Origin: M3007 sp964589365
GTDB lineage: Bacteria > Bacteroidota > Bacteroidia > Chitinophagales > Saprospiraceae
Direction of reading: 5' to 3'
DNA: 25,718 nt
NCBI GenBank assembly: GCA_964589365.1
Contig: CAZPTQ010000060.1
Coordinates: 1 to 25,718, forward strand
In this document: positions 1 to 6,877 of the stretch, piece by piece
Numbering within the stretch: position 1 is the first letter of the stretch
How the letters are laid out: every line of letters begins with the position of its first letter
Made by a program: the position numbers and the translations under genes
Notes under the pieces: generated by a model
What the model was told of the DNA's origin: nothing
Database searches by the model: none
Seen by the model: only the letters and a program-made list of their open reading frames with translations

Positions 1-70
1 ATTAAGTCATTGGTCATTGGTCATTAAGTCATTGGTCATTAAGTCATTGGTCATTAAGTCATTAGTCATT
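1..70. repeat. Short tandem repeat array (15-base unit) at the aroE 3' end
   Basis: The stretch is built from near-perfect copies of a 15-base unit (GTCATTGGTCATTAA), itself made of GTCATT half-units, and it starts before the window edge. The array runs into the aroE gene: its stop codon and last two codons (Asn, Asp) are made of repeat sequence. The unit resembles the 'ATTGGT' phrases at 885-900 and 25288-25383. No function can be read from it; a species-specific intergenic repeat is the simplest reading. Confidence 0.85.
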
Positions 71-829
71 TTTACCGCCCTGCCAAATCTCCCACGCGGC
101 CTCGGCTTGAAGTTCCAGCATTTCCAAACCGTTCTTTACGGTGCAACCATGAGATTTGGCTTCGTGCAAAAGTAACGTTTCGGAGGGATTGTAAATCAAA
201 TCATACACGAGCATCCCCGGCTTAAAAAAATTTGGCGGCACTGGCGGCATTTCGTCTATGTGGGGGAAGCTGCCTAGGGGGGTAGTATTGATTAAGATTG
301 ATGGCCGTTGATGTCTTGTACTCTCATTTCCGAGGTCTTTGTATGAAATTTCATTTTCGGCTTTAGGATTGCGCGAAACGAATTTGAAAGGGATACCGAG
401 TTTTTTCAAAACAAAGGCAACTGCTTTAGATGCACCGCCTGTTCCAAGAATAAGCGCTGAATTGGCCTCCGCCTTCCAGCTTTCACGCGCCAGTTTTAGC
501 AGTGATTTTTCAAAACCCAAAACATCCGTATTGTAACCAATAAGACGTTGATTTTCAACAATTATAATGCAATTTACGGCACCGACATCACGGGCGGTTT
601 CGGACAATTCATGTAGAAAAGGGATGACTGATTCCTTGTGCGGGATGGTGACGTTTAGCCCAAGCAGGTCGGGGTTTTGCTCCAACAAAGCGGGCAAATC
701 GGAGATTTTTTCCAAAGGGAAAAGTTCGAAACGGGCATTATGGATGCCTTCGCGCTCGAATTTTTCGGAGAAATATTTCTTTGAAAACGAATGGCCAAGC
801 GGCCAACCGATGAGTCCGTAAAGGGGCAT
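62..829 (-). CDS. aroE: Shikimate dehydrogenase (NADP+)
   Basis: Cytoplasmic enzyme of the shikimate pathway reducing 3-dehydroshikimate to shikimate with NADPH. The 255-residue product has the family signature throughout: GHSFSK (12-17) for shikimate binding, NVTIPHK (59-65) with catalytic Lys65, GYNTD (98-102) with catalytic Asp102, the dinucleotide loop GTGGASKA (129-136), NTTPLG (181-186), YDLIYNP (209-215) and NGLEML (233-238). The ATG at 829 is chosen because MPLYGLIGWPLGHS is the normal family N-terminus; an in-frame ATG at 880 would add 17 unrelated residues. Length is normal for bacterial AroE, slightly short as in other Bacteroidota. It lies 73 bases downstream of the cyclase gene on the same strand and may be read with it. 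The C-terminal two residues are encoded by the repeat array. Confidence 0.95.
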   Translation of the reverse strand: MPLYGLIGWPLGHSFSKKYFSEKFEREGIHNARFELFPLEKISDLPALLEQNPDLLGLNVTIPHKESVIPFLHELSETARDVGAVNCIIIVENQRLIGYNTDVLGFEKSLLKLARESWKAEANSALILGTGGASKAVAFVLKKLGIPFKFVSRNPKAENEISYKDLGNESTRHQRPSILINTTPLGSFPHIDEMPPVPPNFFKPGMLVYDLIYNPSETLLLHEAKSHGCTVKNGLEMLELQAEAAWEIWQGGKND

Positions 830-902
830 AAAAGTGCGGTTGAAAAAGTGATAAGAGTGAGCGGAAAACCAGTCTGCCAATCACCAATAAACCAATCACT
901 AA

Positions 903-2522
903 CTAGTACTGCTTTAGTCCCGTGACATAATACATATCCATCATGCCCTTGTTTTTAGCGGCGATTTTACCCCGGTGTTGCCACTCGAATTCGTACTTGG
1001 CTAACCAGTAGGCGTCTTCGCTGACATTGACCCGGCCAGGGTCGCATTGTTCTTCCAGGCGCGCGGCGGTGTTCACCGTGTCGCCCCAGATGTCGTAAGC
1101 AAATTTTTTCGCGCCCACCACGCCAGCTACCACGGGTCCAGTGTGAATGCCCACGCGAGCATCGAAGTGTGGAAGTCCTTGGCTCAAGCGCTCGGCCTTG
1201 AGGCCCAGCAGAAAATCCTGGATTTCGAGTGCGGCCTTCACCATGTCAGATGGACTGGCGTTCATGTCCGAGAGTCCACTGGCGCATATATAGGCATCTC
1301 CCACAGTTTTAATTTTCTCGATACGGTATTTGCCAATTATGTTGTCGAAGTTAGAAAAACAGAGGTCAAGTTCTTCTACCAAACGCTCTGGGCTTAGCAT
1401 TTCGGCTATGTTGGTAAAGCCTTTAAAGTCAACGAACATAACAGTTGCCTGATCGTATTTTTGAGCGGCCACCTTGTTTCGGGTTTTCAATTCTTGCGCG
1501 ATGGCTGGTGGCAGGATGTTGAGCAAGAGGTTGTCGGAGCGTTTTTGCTCCTCTTCAATCAGGGCATTTTTCTGGGAAAGTTCGTTGGCAGTTCGCTTTT
1601 TAGCGCGGAAACGAGCATAGAAAACAAGGGCAAGGAGCAGCACAAAAACCACTATAAGTGCGAGTATGTTTCGGATATTTTCGCTCTGTTCACGGAATAA
1701 TTCGGCTTCGGCAAGGCGTGTTTTATTCACTTGAAGTTCTCGTTCCTGTTGTGCTTTCACGATAGAATCTAACATCTGGGACTCTGTCAGGTTTTTGAGT
1801 CTGAGTGAGTTGACGCGGACAGCAGAATCGGCACGAAGGACGTTTTGGGAAGCTTGGTTGAGGGCTTGATCTTTTTCTGTGAGTACCAGTTGGGTTTTTT
1901 CTTCTACCTGTTTGAGCTGGCTCTGATAGGTGTTTTCCAATAATTGGGTTTGTCCGGTAGCAGCGGCCAATTTTTCGCGCAAAGAACGGTTGTCAGATTC
2001 GGCAGCAGCCAATTGGTTTTCAAGTTTTCGCAGGGATTCCCCTCCGCCTCTTGCCCCTCCGCCAGAATCTTTCAGGTATTTCACAGTCTCACTACTCCAT
2101 TTAAGTGCTTCTCGCAAATCATTCTGTTTCAGGGCAATGTCCTGTAATTTTTCTGCGCTGTTCAGCACCAAGTCACGAAAACCATAATTTCGGGCAGTGT
2201 TCCAGGCACGGTTATACCTCCCTGCTGCTTCCTTGTAATTGCGGAGACGATATTCAGCATCTGCGGCCATCACAGCAGCATCTGCCTCCTTTCGTTTGTC
2301 GCCGATTTCTACAGCCAACAGATTTGCTCTTACTGCATAATCAGAGGCCTTTTTTGTATTGGTGGCCAGTGATTTTTCGGCAATTTGGTAAGCCAAATTC
2401 ATCCGCTCATTCTTAGAAGCAGAACGGTTAAATTTGGCTTCTAATTCGGCTACCGATTGAGCGGAAACAGCGTTCAGACTAAAAAAGAAGAACAGGATGG
2501 TAAAGGCGGAATAATATTTCAT
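903..2522 (-). CDS. Class III adenylate cyclase with signal peptide, TPR-like/coiled-coil sensor region and one TM helix
   Basis: Predicted to make cAMP from ATP. The 539-residue protein starts at the ATG at 2522 with a clear signal peptide (MKYYSAF...NAVSAQ). A helical, TPR-like region (about 25-155) and coiled coil (about 160-265) follow and should be periplasmic. One TM helix lies at about 285-303, then a short linker with LLLNILPP and a cyclase domain (about 350-535). Catalytic features are intact: FVDFKGFT with metal-binding Asp365, KTVGDAY with Lys405 and Asp409, and DIWGDTVNTAARLE with Asp477, Asn484 and Arg488. Lys405 plus Asp477 are the adenine-selecting pair, so adenylate rather than guanylate cyclase is expected. 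A longer reading frame from 2621 would cover the promoter and hide the signal peptide, so it is rejected. The ligand sensed is unknown. Confidence 0.88.
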   Translation of the reverse strand: MKYYSAFTILFFFFSLNAVSAQSVAELEAKFNRSASKNERMNLAYQIAEKSLATNTKKASDYAVRANLLAVEIGDKRKEADAAVMAADAEYRLRNYKEAAGRYNRAWNTARNYGFRDLVLNSAEKLQDIALKQNDLREALKWSSETVKYLKDSGGGARGGGESLRKLENQLAAAESDNRSLREKLAAATGQTQLLENTYQSQLKQVEEKTQLVLTEKDQALNQASQNVLRADSAVRVNSLRLKNLTESQMLDSIVKAQQERELQVNKTRLAEAELFREQSENIRNILALIVVFVLLLALVFYARFRAKKRTANELSQKNALIEEEQKRSDNLLLNILPPAIAQELKTRNKVAAQKYDQATVMFVDFKGFTNIAEMLSPERLVEELDLCFSNFDNIIGKYRIEKIKTVGDAYICASGLSDMNASPSDMVKAALEIQDFLLGLKAERLSQGLPHFDARVGIHTGPVVAGVVGAKKFAYDIWGDTVNTAARLEEQCDPGRVNVSEDAYWLAKYEFEWQHRGKIAAKNKGMMDMYYVTGLKQY

Positions 2523-2557
2523 CGTCGCGGATTCAGACTTTTGCAGAGATTGAGCTA

Positions 2558-2588
2558 CAAACGTAGGCTTGGAAAAGTTGTTTTTCAA
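2558..2588 (-). promoter_or_regulatory. Bacteroidota-type promoter of the adenylate cyclase gene
   Basis: Read on the minus strand there is CTTG, 20 bases, then TACGTTTG, a full match to the -7 consensus TAnnTTTG with the usual spacing to a -33 TTG. Transcription would start near 2551, leaving a leader of about 30 bases before the ATG at 2522. This also argues against the longer upstream start. Confidence 0.5.
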
Positions 2589-2655
2589 GGATTTTAGGGA
2601 GCTTAGCGGAGTGTCTGGCAAATGTCTAATTTTCTGGCAAATAATTGTGTACGTC

Positions 2656-2681
2656 GCACTGCTAAGTCTGCCTTGCAGTGC
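2656..2681. repeat. Small stem-loop between xseA and the cyclase gene
   Basis: GCACTGC (2656-2662) and GCAGTGC (2675-2681) form a 7-base-pair stem with a 12-base loop just past the xseA stop. No T-run follows on the minus strand, so it is at best a weak terminator or mRNA 3' end structure. Confidence 0.3.
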
Positions 2682-2706
2682 ACATATCCTGCCACAGAAA
2701 TTTTAA

Positions 2707-3930
2707 TTACACCGCTTTCGAATTCACAACGCCCTTCCACAAGCGAGTTTCCAACGCGTCGCCGGATTTGACTTCAGAAGCCGACGCAATGACTTTCCCA
2801 TTGCTGAAAGTGATGCTGAAGCCTCGACGCAGCACGTTTTCTGGATGGAGATTTTGGCAAATAGCCTCTATTTTTTCCAGTTCGCGATGGTGTTCGCGCA
2901 GGGTTTGGATAGCAAAGGCGGGGAGTTTTTGTTCCAAAAAATCTAAATTTCTGCTTGACTCTTGAGTTTGTTCACGAGCAGCATAACGAGCAGTGGTTTC
3001 GGCACGGTCGAGTTCCAAGTGTTTGACTTTCAAAATGTTTTGGGCTATGCTTTCCAAAGCTTCCGCCACTTCAAGCACGTTTCCTTCAAAAACCAGGTTG
3101 TGCTGTACCAGGAAATCTGCCACCGCCGTAGGGGTTTTGAGCGAAGAATGGGCAACAAGGTCCAGGACAGTTTCGTCCACATCATGCCCGATCCCGACGA
3201 TGAGGGGCAAGGGTGTATTCGCCGCTGCCTGGCAAAGTGCCAGGCCATCGAAAGCCATCAGGTCGAGCCGTGCACCACCTCCACGCACCACCACTATGCA
3301 ATCAAATTTCTCTGCTGTCTGGCCTATTTTTTCCAAAGCCTTTATTATTTCGACCTCCGCGTTTTTGCCCTGAACCGCTGTGATAAAAAATTGACAATCA
3401 AAGGAATATCCAAATGAATTATGCTTCAAATGTTCCCAAAAATCCTGTTTGCCTGCTGCGTTTTCGCTGCTGATCACAGCAATGCGCTGTAGTACAATCG
3501 GCAGCGTAAGGGCGCGGTTCAGGTCAAACAGTCCTTCTTGTCGAAGCGTTTGAATGGTTTGTCGGCGCAACATATCGAGTTGGCCGAATGTGTGCGCCGG
3601 GTCAATGTCTGTGATGTGGAGTTTAAACCCGTATCGTTCATGAAACTCGGGACGGACTTGCATCCGCAATTCCAATCCTTCCCGAAGTATGGAGGCAACC
3701 CCCAAGGGAAAACGGGCGTTAATTTGCCGGAATTCAGCAGCCCAAAGTGCGGCCTGTGCCTGTGCTACTACATCGCCAGACGCTTCCTTTTGCACCAAAT
3801 CAAGGTAACGATGGCCACGCGATTCGCCTACTTGAGCAATCTCGGCCACAATCCAAATCGGTTGCTGGAAATTGAGCGCCAGCACCCGGCGGATGTGCTC
3901 GTTGAGTTCAAAAAGACTGTGCGTGTGCAT
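2707..3930 (-). CDS. xseA: Exodeoxyribonuclease VII large subunit
   Basis: Large subunit of the ATP-independent single-strand DNA exonuclease VII. The 407-residue protein shows an N-terminal OB-fold (about 1-105), the catalytic middle with VVVRGGGARLDL (213-224) and IGHDVDETVLDLVA (247-260), and a helical region (about 285-360) that in the family forms the coiled coil binding the small subunit. It ends with the usual ENVLRRGFSI segment (from 364). Length and motifs are normal, so it should be active. No xseB-like short frame is visible on either side, so the small subunit must be encoded elsewhere. It lies 58 bases downstream of a conserved hypothetical on the same strand. Confidence 0.95.
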   Translation of the reverse strand: MHTHSLFELNEHIRRVLALNFQQPIWIVAEIAQVGESRGHRYLDLVQKEASGDVVAQAQAALWAAEFRQINARFPLGVASILREGLELRMQVRPEFHERYGFKLHITDIDPAHTFGQLDMLRRQTIQTLRQEGLFDLNRALTLPIVLQRIAVISSENAAGKQDFWEHLKHNSFGYSFDCQFFITAVQGKNAEVEIIKALEKIGQTAEKFDCIVVVRGGGARLDLMAFDGLALCQAAANTPLPLIVGIGHDVDETVLDLVAHSSLKTPTAVADFLVQHNLVFEGNVLEVAEALESIAQNILKVKHLELDRAETTARYAAREQTQESSRNLDFLEQKLPAFAIQTLREHHRELEKIEAICQNLHPENVLRRGFSITFSNGKVIASASEVKSGDALETRLWKGVVNSKAV

Positions 3931-3971
3931 TGAGCGAAGGTAATATTTCTACCACATCAACATATACGGAG

Positions 3972-3987
3972 GCGAAATGAATTTCGC
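3972..3987. repeat. Short hairpin between the 116-residue hypothetical and xseA
   Basis: GCGAAAT and ATTTCGC are separated by two bases, giving a tight stem-loop directly after the upstream gene's TAG stop. A second, longer-range pair, GAGCGAA (3932-3938) and TTCGCTC (3983-3989), encloses most of the spacer. Without a T-run it is more likely a processing or repeat element than a strong terminator. Confidence 0.35.
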
Positions 3988-3988
3988 T

Positions 3989-4339
3989 CTACTCACTCTC
4001 CCACTCTTGAAAATAACGTATCGCGTTGATTTTCAAAAGTTTTTCTTGTTCCATAGTGTCGCGCGGAGGCATTTCCAAAGCCTGGCGGTAGTGTGGCCAG
4101 CCATCTTCATCGCGGCCTACAAATTCAAAAAAACCTTCTTGGCTTAACAAACGGCACACCGCGATGTGCATCAGGTCTTGTTTTTCTTCTTTTGAAAACG
4201 AGCGTTTCCACCGTCCCAACTCTTGTATGCCCACCAGGAACAGCACCGTGTTAAGGTCGGGCAAGGTCTCGCGCTTCATTGTTTCCTGCACGAGGTGCTG
4301 GGTGCGCAGCCATTCAAAATCTAATTGCCAGTCTTCCAT
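3989..4339 (-). CDS. Conserved Bacteroidota hypothetical protein
   Basis: A 116-residue acidic, mostly helical cytoplasmic protein without signal peptide or membrane segment. Its core (LFLVGIQELG, FSKEEKQDLMHIAVCRLLS, DEDGWPHY) resembles a small uncharacterised family I recall from many Bacteroidota genomes; I know no assigned function. It starts at the ATG at 4339, just inside a short repeat region, and precedes xseA by 58 bases. Co-transcription with xseA is possible, but nothing in the protein suggests nuclease or DNA-binding activity. Confidence 0.75.
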   Translation of the reverse strand: MEDWQLDFEWLRTQHLVQETMKRETLPDLNTVLFLVGIQELGRWKRSFSKEEKQDLMHIAVCRLLSQEGFFEFVGRDEDGWPHYRQALEMPPRDTMEQEKLLKINAIRYFQEWESE

Positions 4340-4348
4340 AATTCAGCA

Positions 4349-4384
4349 GCAGTTTTCAGGGGCAGTTTTCAGTTGAAAATTGAC
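4349..4384. repeat. Short direct repeats (GCAGTTTTCAG) at a gene boundary
   Basis: GCAGTTTTCAG occurs at 4349-4359 and 4362-4372, followed by an inverted partial copy (TTGAAAATTGA). They fill the spacer between the stop of the exported protein gene (4389) and the start of the 116-residue gene (4339). Confidence 0.55.
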
Positions 4385-4388
4385 CATA

Positions 4389-5816
4389 TTATTTAACAAA
4401 TTCCCCCGCAGGGCTGTCTTTTTTTAGGTAAGTTTTGAGTCCGGAATATGGCACAAGCAAAGTTTGGCGACCATATTGTGGGTGAAACAAGGTACTGATC
4501 TCCAATCCCTCCCGTCGAAGGGCAAAGAGCGGGAAACCCGCTCTGGTAAGCCATTCGCGGTATTTCGGATCGCCGGCAAAGGAGGGGAGTTTTGGCATTT
4601 CGCGGTTCGCCCAGTCTGTCAGATATTTTTGGGCGTTGAAGCCTTTGTTAAAAAGATCTTCGAGCCCAATTTCCTTGTTGCTGCGCAGATCGTAGTTGAA
4701 AGAAAGTCCCTGTGCTTGATCTGTCCATGTATCGGAAAACGTGACATACCCAGTAAAAACGTTGTCGGTCCAACAGGCAATTTCAGGCCAAGCGCTGGCC
4801 CTCTGACTTCCGCGGTTTGCGGGTGAAAGCGGGATTTTTTTTCCTGAAAAAGCAGATTTACAACTTTCCACCCATTGATTCACTTGTTCGTCGAGCTGGG
4901 TGTTGCAATGTGCACAAGGTGTGCGGGGGTAGAGCACATCGTAACTTGTAGCATAATCAGCATATTCGTAACAACCGAGCAAAAAGTGGTCTTTGAGAAC
5001 AAATTTGAAGGTACGTCGTTCGCCGCTGCCGACCCAATTGCAGTCAGTATTTTGGCCTGGCTTAAGGTTGCCGCTCAACAAGGCCGCCAAACGATCTGCT
5101 GAGCCAAGCACTTCCATTTCGTATGCCCCATCGTTTTTTATTTCGCCTTTTAGTCGGTAAGTGCGGCCATCTGATTCGACCCAGAGAAAGCCGTCCAAAG
5201 CACCATTGTGCGAGCGTACCAGGACCATGTCGCAGCGTGCGCCGTTGTATCGCGTGATAAATCGGCTGCTCCATTTATTGTCGGAGCAATTAAGTGTAAG
5301 CGTCTGGCCTTGCGTCACTTCTTCGGCCTCCAAACGGCTTCCAAGAGTGTTATCTGCATTTACCCATTCGGCCTCCAAACGTCGGTTGCGGTAAACGCCG
5401 CTCAAGCGTCCGGTAATCCCACGAGCCAAATCTCGTTCTTCGAGTGAGAATCCTGTGGTATCGAGCGAACCTGCGAGGTTGAAGCGCGTACGGCTTTTTG
5501 CGTAAGTGAGATAGCCACGGCAGTTGCGGCCGTCGAAGCCCAATGCTATATCCACTACCGAGGCATCGTCAAGTCGGCCCTTGAAATATTTTACCCATTT
5601 GATATTGGCGGGTTTTTCAAAAAGATTCAGGATGGAGGTATCCTTTTTGAACGCTGAATTACCAGCTACGGCAGCAGGCGGAGTATTTGGTTTTGTTGTT
5701 CCTGGTGATGCTGTGGGAGCTTTTGCCGCCGGTTTCCCGGCAGCTGGCGGGTTTGTTTTTTGGGCAAATAGCGAAATGGGGAGTGCTATGAGCAGAAGCG
5801 TAACGATTTTTTGCAT
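4389..5816 (-). CDS. Exported protein with Pro/Ala-rich linker and RsiV/DUF3298-like C-terminus
   Basis: A 475-residue secreted or envelope protein. The ATG at 5816 gives a clean signal peptide (MQKIVTLLLIALPISLFAQ); a frame opening at 5864 would bury it. A low-complexity Pro/Ala/Lys/Thr linker (about 20-55) follows. The middle (about 75-320) has repeated beta-rich stretches of unknown type. The last 170 residues fit the pattern of DUF3298/RsiV-type domains: a CAHC motif, then GLSFNYDLRSNKEIGLEDLF, an FPLFALRREGLEI segment and the ending LLVPYSGLKTYL. RsiV domains in Firmicutes bind lysozyme; whether this one binds a ligand is unknown. It lies downstream of the alpha/beta hydrolase, with a degenerate repeat in the spacer. 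Confidence 0.7.
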   Translation of the reverse strand: MQKIVTLLLIALPISLFAQKTNPPAAGKPAAKAPTASPGTTKPNTPPAAVAGNSAFKKDTSILNLFEKPANIKWVKYFKGRLDDASVVDIALGFDGRNCRGYLTYAKSRTRFNLAGSLDTTGFSLEERDLARGITGRLSGVYRNRRLEAEWVNADNTLGSRLEAEEVTQGQTLTLNCSDNKWSSRFITRYNGARCDMVLVRSHNGALDGFLWVESDGRTYRLKGEIKNDGAYEMEVLGSADRLAALLSGNLKPGQNTDCNWVGSGERRTFKFVLKDHFLLGCYEYADYATSYDVLYPRTPCAHCNTQLDEQVNQWVESCKSAFSGKKIPLSPANRGSQRASAWPEIACWTDNVFTGYVTFSDTWTDQAQGLSFNYDLRSNKEIGLEDLFNKGFNAQKYLTDWANREMPKLPSFAGDPKYREWLTRAGFPLFALRREGLEISTLFHPQYGRQTLLVPYSGLKTYLKKDSPAGEFVK

Positions 5817-5884
5817 TAGTACACTGAAATAATTTTTGAGGAAAATTAACGATGAAAATACCACATCTGTTACATCACATTTTT

Positions 5885-5912
5885 AACCGCCGTAGTTTTA
5901 ACGAAGGAGGGG
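5885..5912. repeat. Degenerate copy of the 'CCGCCGTAG...GAAGG' repeat
   Basis: The sequence has the same layout as the GC-rich element at 16911-16937 (ACCGCCGTAG, 7-8 bases, CGAAGG, G-run) but with several changes in the middle. It lies in the spacer between the hydrolase stop and the exported protein start. Confidence 0.5.
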
Positions 5913-5939
5913 CCACATGGACCTCATTTTCACATTGAC

Positions 5940-6773
5940 TCAAGCTGCCATTTTCCAATCTTTTTCCGCTTCAAAAGCTTCGTGCAGGATGTCATAGAGC
6001 AAGTCGTGGTATTCGGGGAAGTCGGGAAGGTTGTTGTGGCCTGCGCCGACGATAGGGTGGAGCGTGATTTTTTCAGGAGCCAGGGCTTTGAGCATTTCGC
6101 TTTGACGGTAAGGGATTAAGCGGTCCTTTGTCCCGCCGATAATGTGGACAGGGCAGTGCACTTTTTTGATAAACCGATCGGTGCGGATATGGTAGCGTAA
6201 TAGCCAGCGAATGGGCAAGATGAAAGCGTACCGAGAGATGTGGTACAAGAATGAGTAGTATGGGCAATCTAAAACGACCATTTGGGGTCGGTTCCAGGAA
6301 GCGACCCGGGCGGCGAGGCCACTGCCAAGCGAGCGACCATACAGTACAATACGCGCTTCTCCATACTCGTCTGAAAGCCATTTATAGACGTGTTGAAGGT
6401 CGCTAAACAGGATTTCTTCGGTGCGGCGGCCACGGCTTTTGCCAAATCCCCGAAAATCAAGGATAAAAAAATCAAACCCTTTTCCCACGAAGTCTTTGGC
6501 AAACTTCCCCCAGCCTTTGATGCTCCGCGAATTCCCTTTGATGTAAAAAACCACACCCTTGCTATTGGGTACACGGAAATGCAGGGCATTCACCATACCA
6601 CCGTCTTCCATGTCGAAATTGACCTCCGTAAAAGGGAAAGGATATTGATAAGTAAAGGTTTTGGCCAAGCGCTCCGGGCGAAAGAAAAACAGGTCTTGCC
6701 CAAAATAGAACACAAAACAAAGCCCTACATAAAGGGCCACAGGCCAAAAAAGTATGTTTACCCAGAACAGCAT
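5940..6773 (-). CDS. Membrane-anchored alpha/beta hydrolase
   Basis: A 277-residue serine hydrolase of the BEM46/ABHD13-like type. The ATG at 6773 gives an N-terminal hydrophobic anchor (MLFWVNILFWPVALYVGLCFVF). The hydrolase fold follows, with oxyanion region YIKGNSRS (77-84), LDFRGFGKSRG (105-115), nucleophile elbow YGRSLGSG with Ser148, acid GTKDRL with Asp217 and catalytic His246 in GAGHNNL. The triad is complete, so an active esterase, lipase or thioesterase is expected; the substrate is not predictable. The frame is open back to 6842, but those 23 residues are encoded by the arm of a large hairpin, so the later start is preferred. On the minus strand TACTTTTG sits just before the start and could be a -7 element for a nearly leaderless mRNA; its -33 partner is poor. 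Confidence 0.85.
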   Translation of the reverse strand: MLFWVNILFWPVALYVGLCFVFYFGQDLFFFRPERLAKTFTYQYPFPFTEVNFDMEDGGMVNALHFRVPNSKGVVFYIKGNSRSIKGWGKFAKDFVGKGFDFFILDFRGFGKSRGRRTEEILFSDLQHVYKWLSDEYGEARIVLYGRSLGSGLAARVASWNRPQMVVLDCPYYSFLYHISRYAFILPIRWLLRYHIRTDRFIKKVHCPVHIIGGTKDRLIPYRQSEMLKALAPEKITLHPIVGAGHNNLPDFPEYHDLLYDILHEAFEAEKDWKMAA

Positions 6774-6788
6774 TTGCTGGCAAAAGTA

Positions 6789-6877
6789 GATCAGAATTTG
6801 ATGAATTTTAGAATTAACAGAATGGAGGTAGCCCCCTCGCAAGTTCTGTTAATTCTAAAATTCAGCAAATTCTGATC
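6789..6877. repeat. 34-base inverted repeat (long hairpin) between secreted protein and hydrolase genes
   Basis: Arms 6789-6822 and 6844-6877 are reverse complements over 34 bases with one mismatch, around a 21-base loop. The arm provides two bases of the TGA stop of the 771-residue gene, and the other arm ends 15 bases before the hydrolase ATG. In mRNA this would be a very stable, AT-rich stem. Possible roles are a transcription barrier between the two genes, an RNase site or a small non-autonomous element. Confidence 0.85.

Noticed and set aside
1..70. CRISPR array at the left edge
   Set aside because: Units are 15 bases in direct tandem without unique spacers, and no cas gene is present.
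2622..2706. xseB in the spacer next to xseA
   Set aside because: The spacer is only 85 bases and holds a small stem-loop; no frame of suitable length exists.
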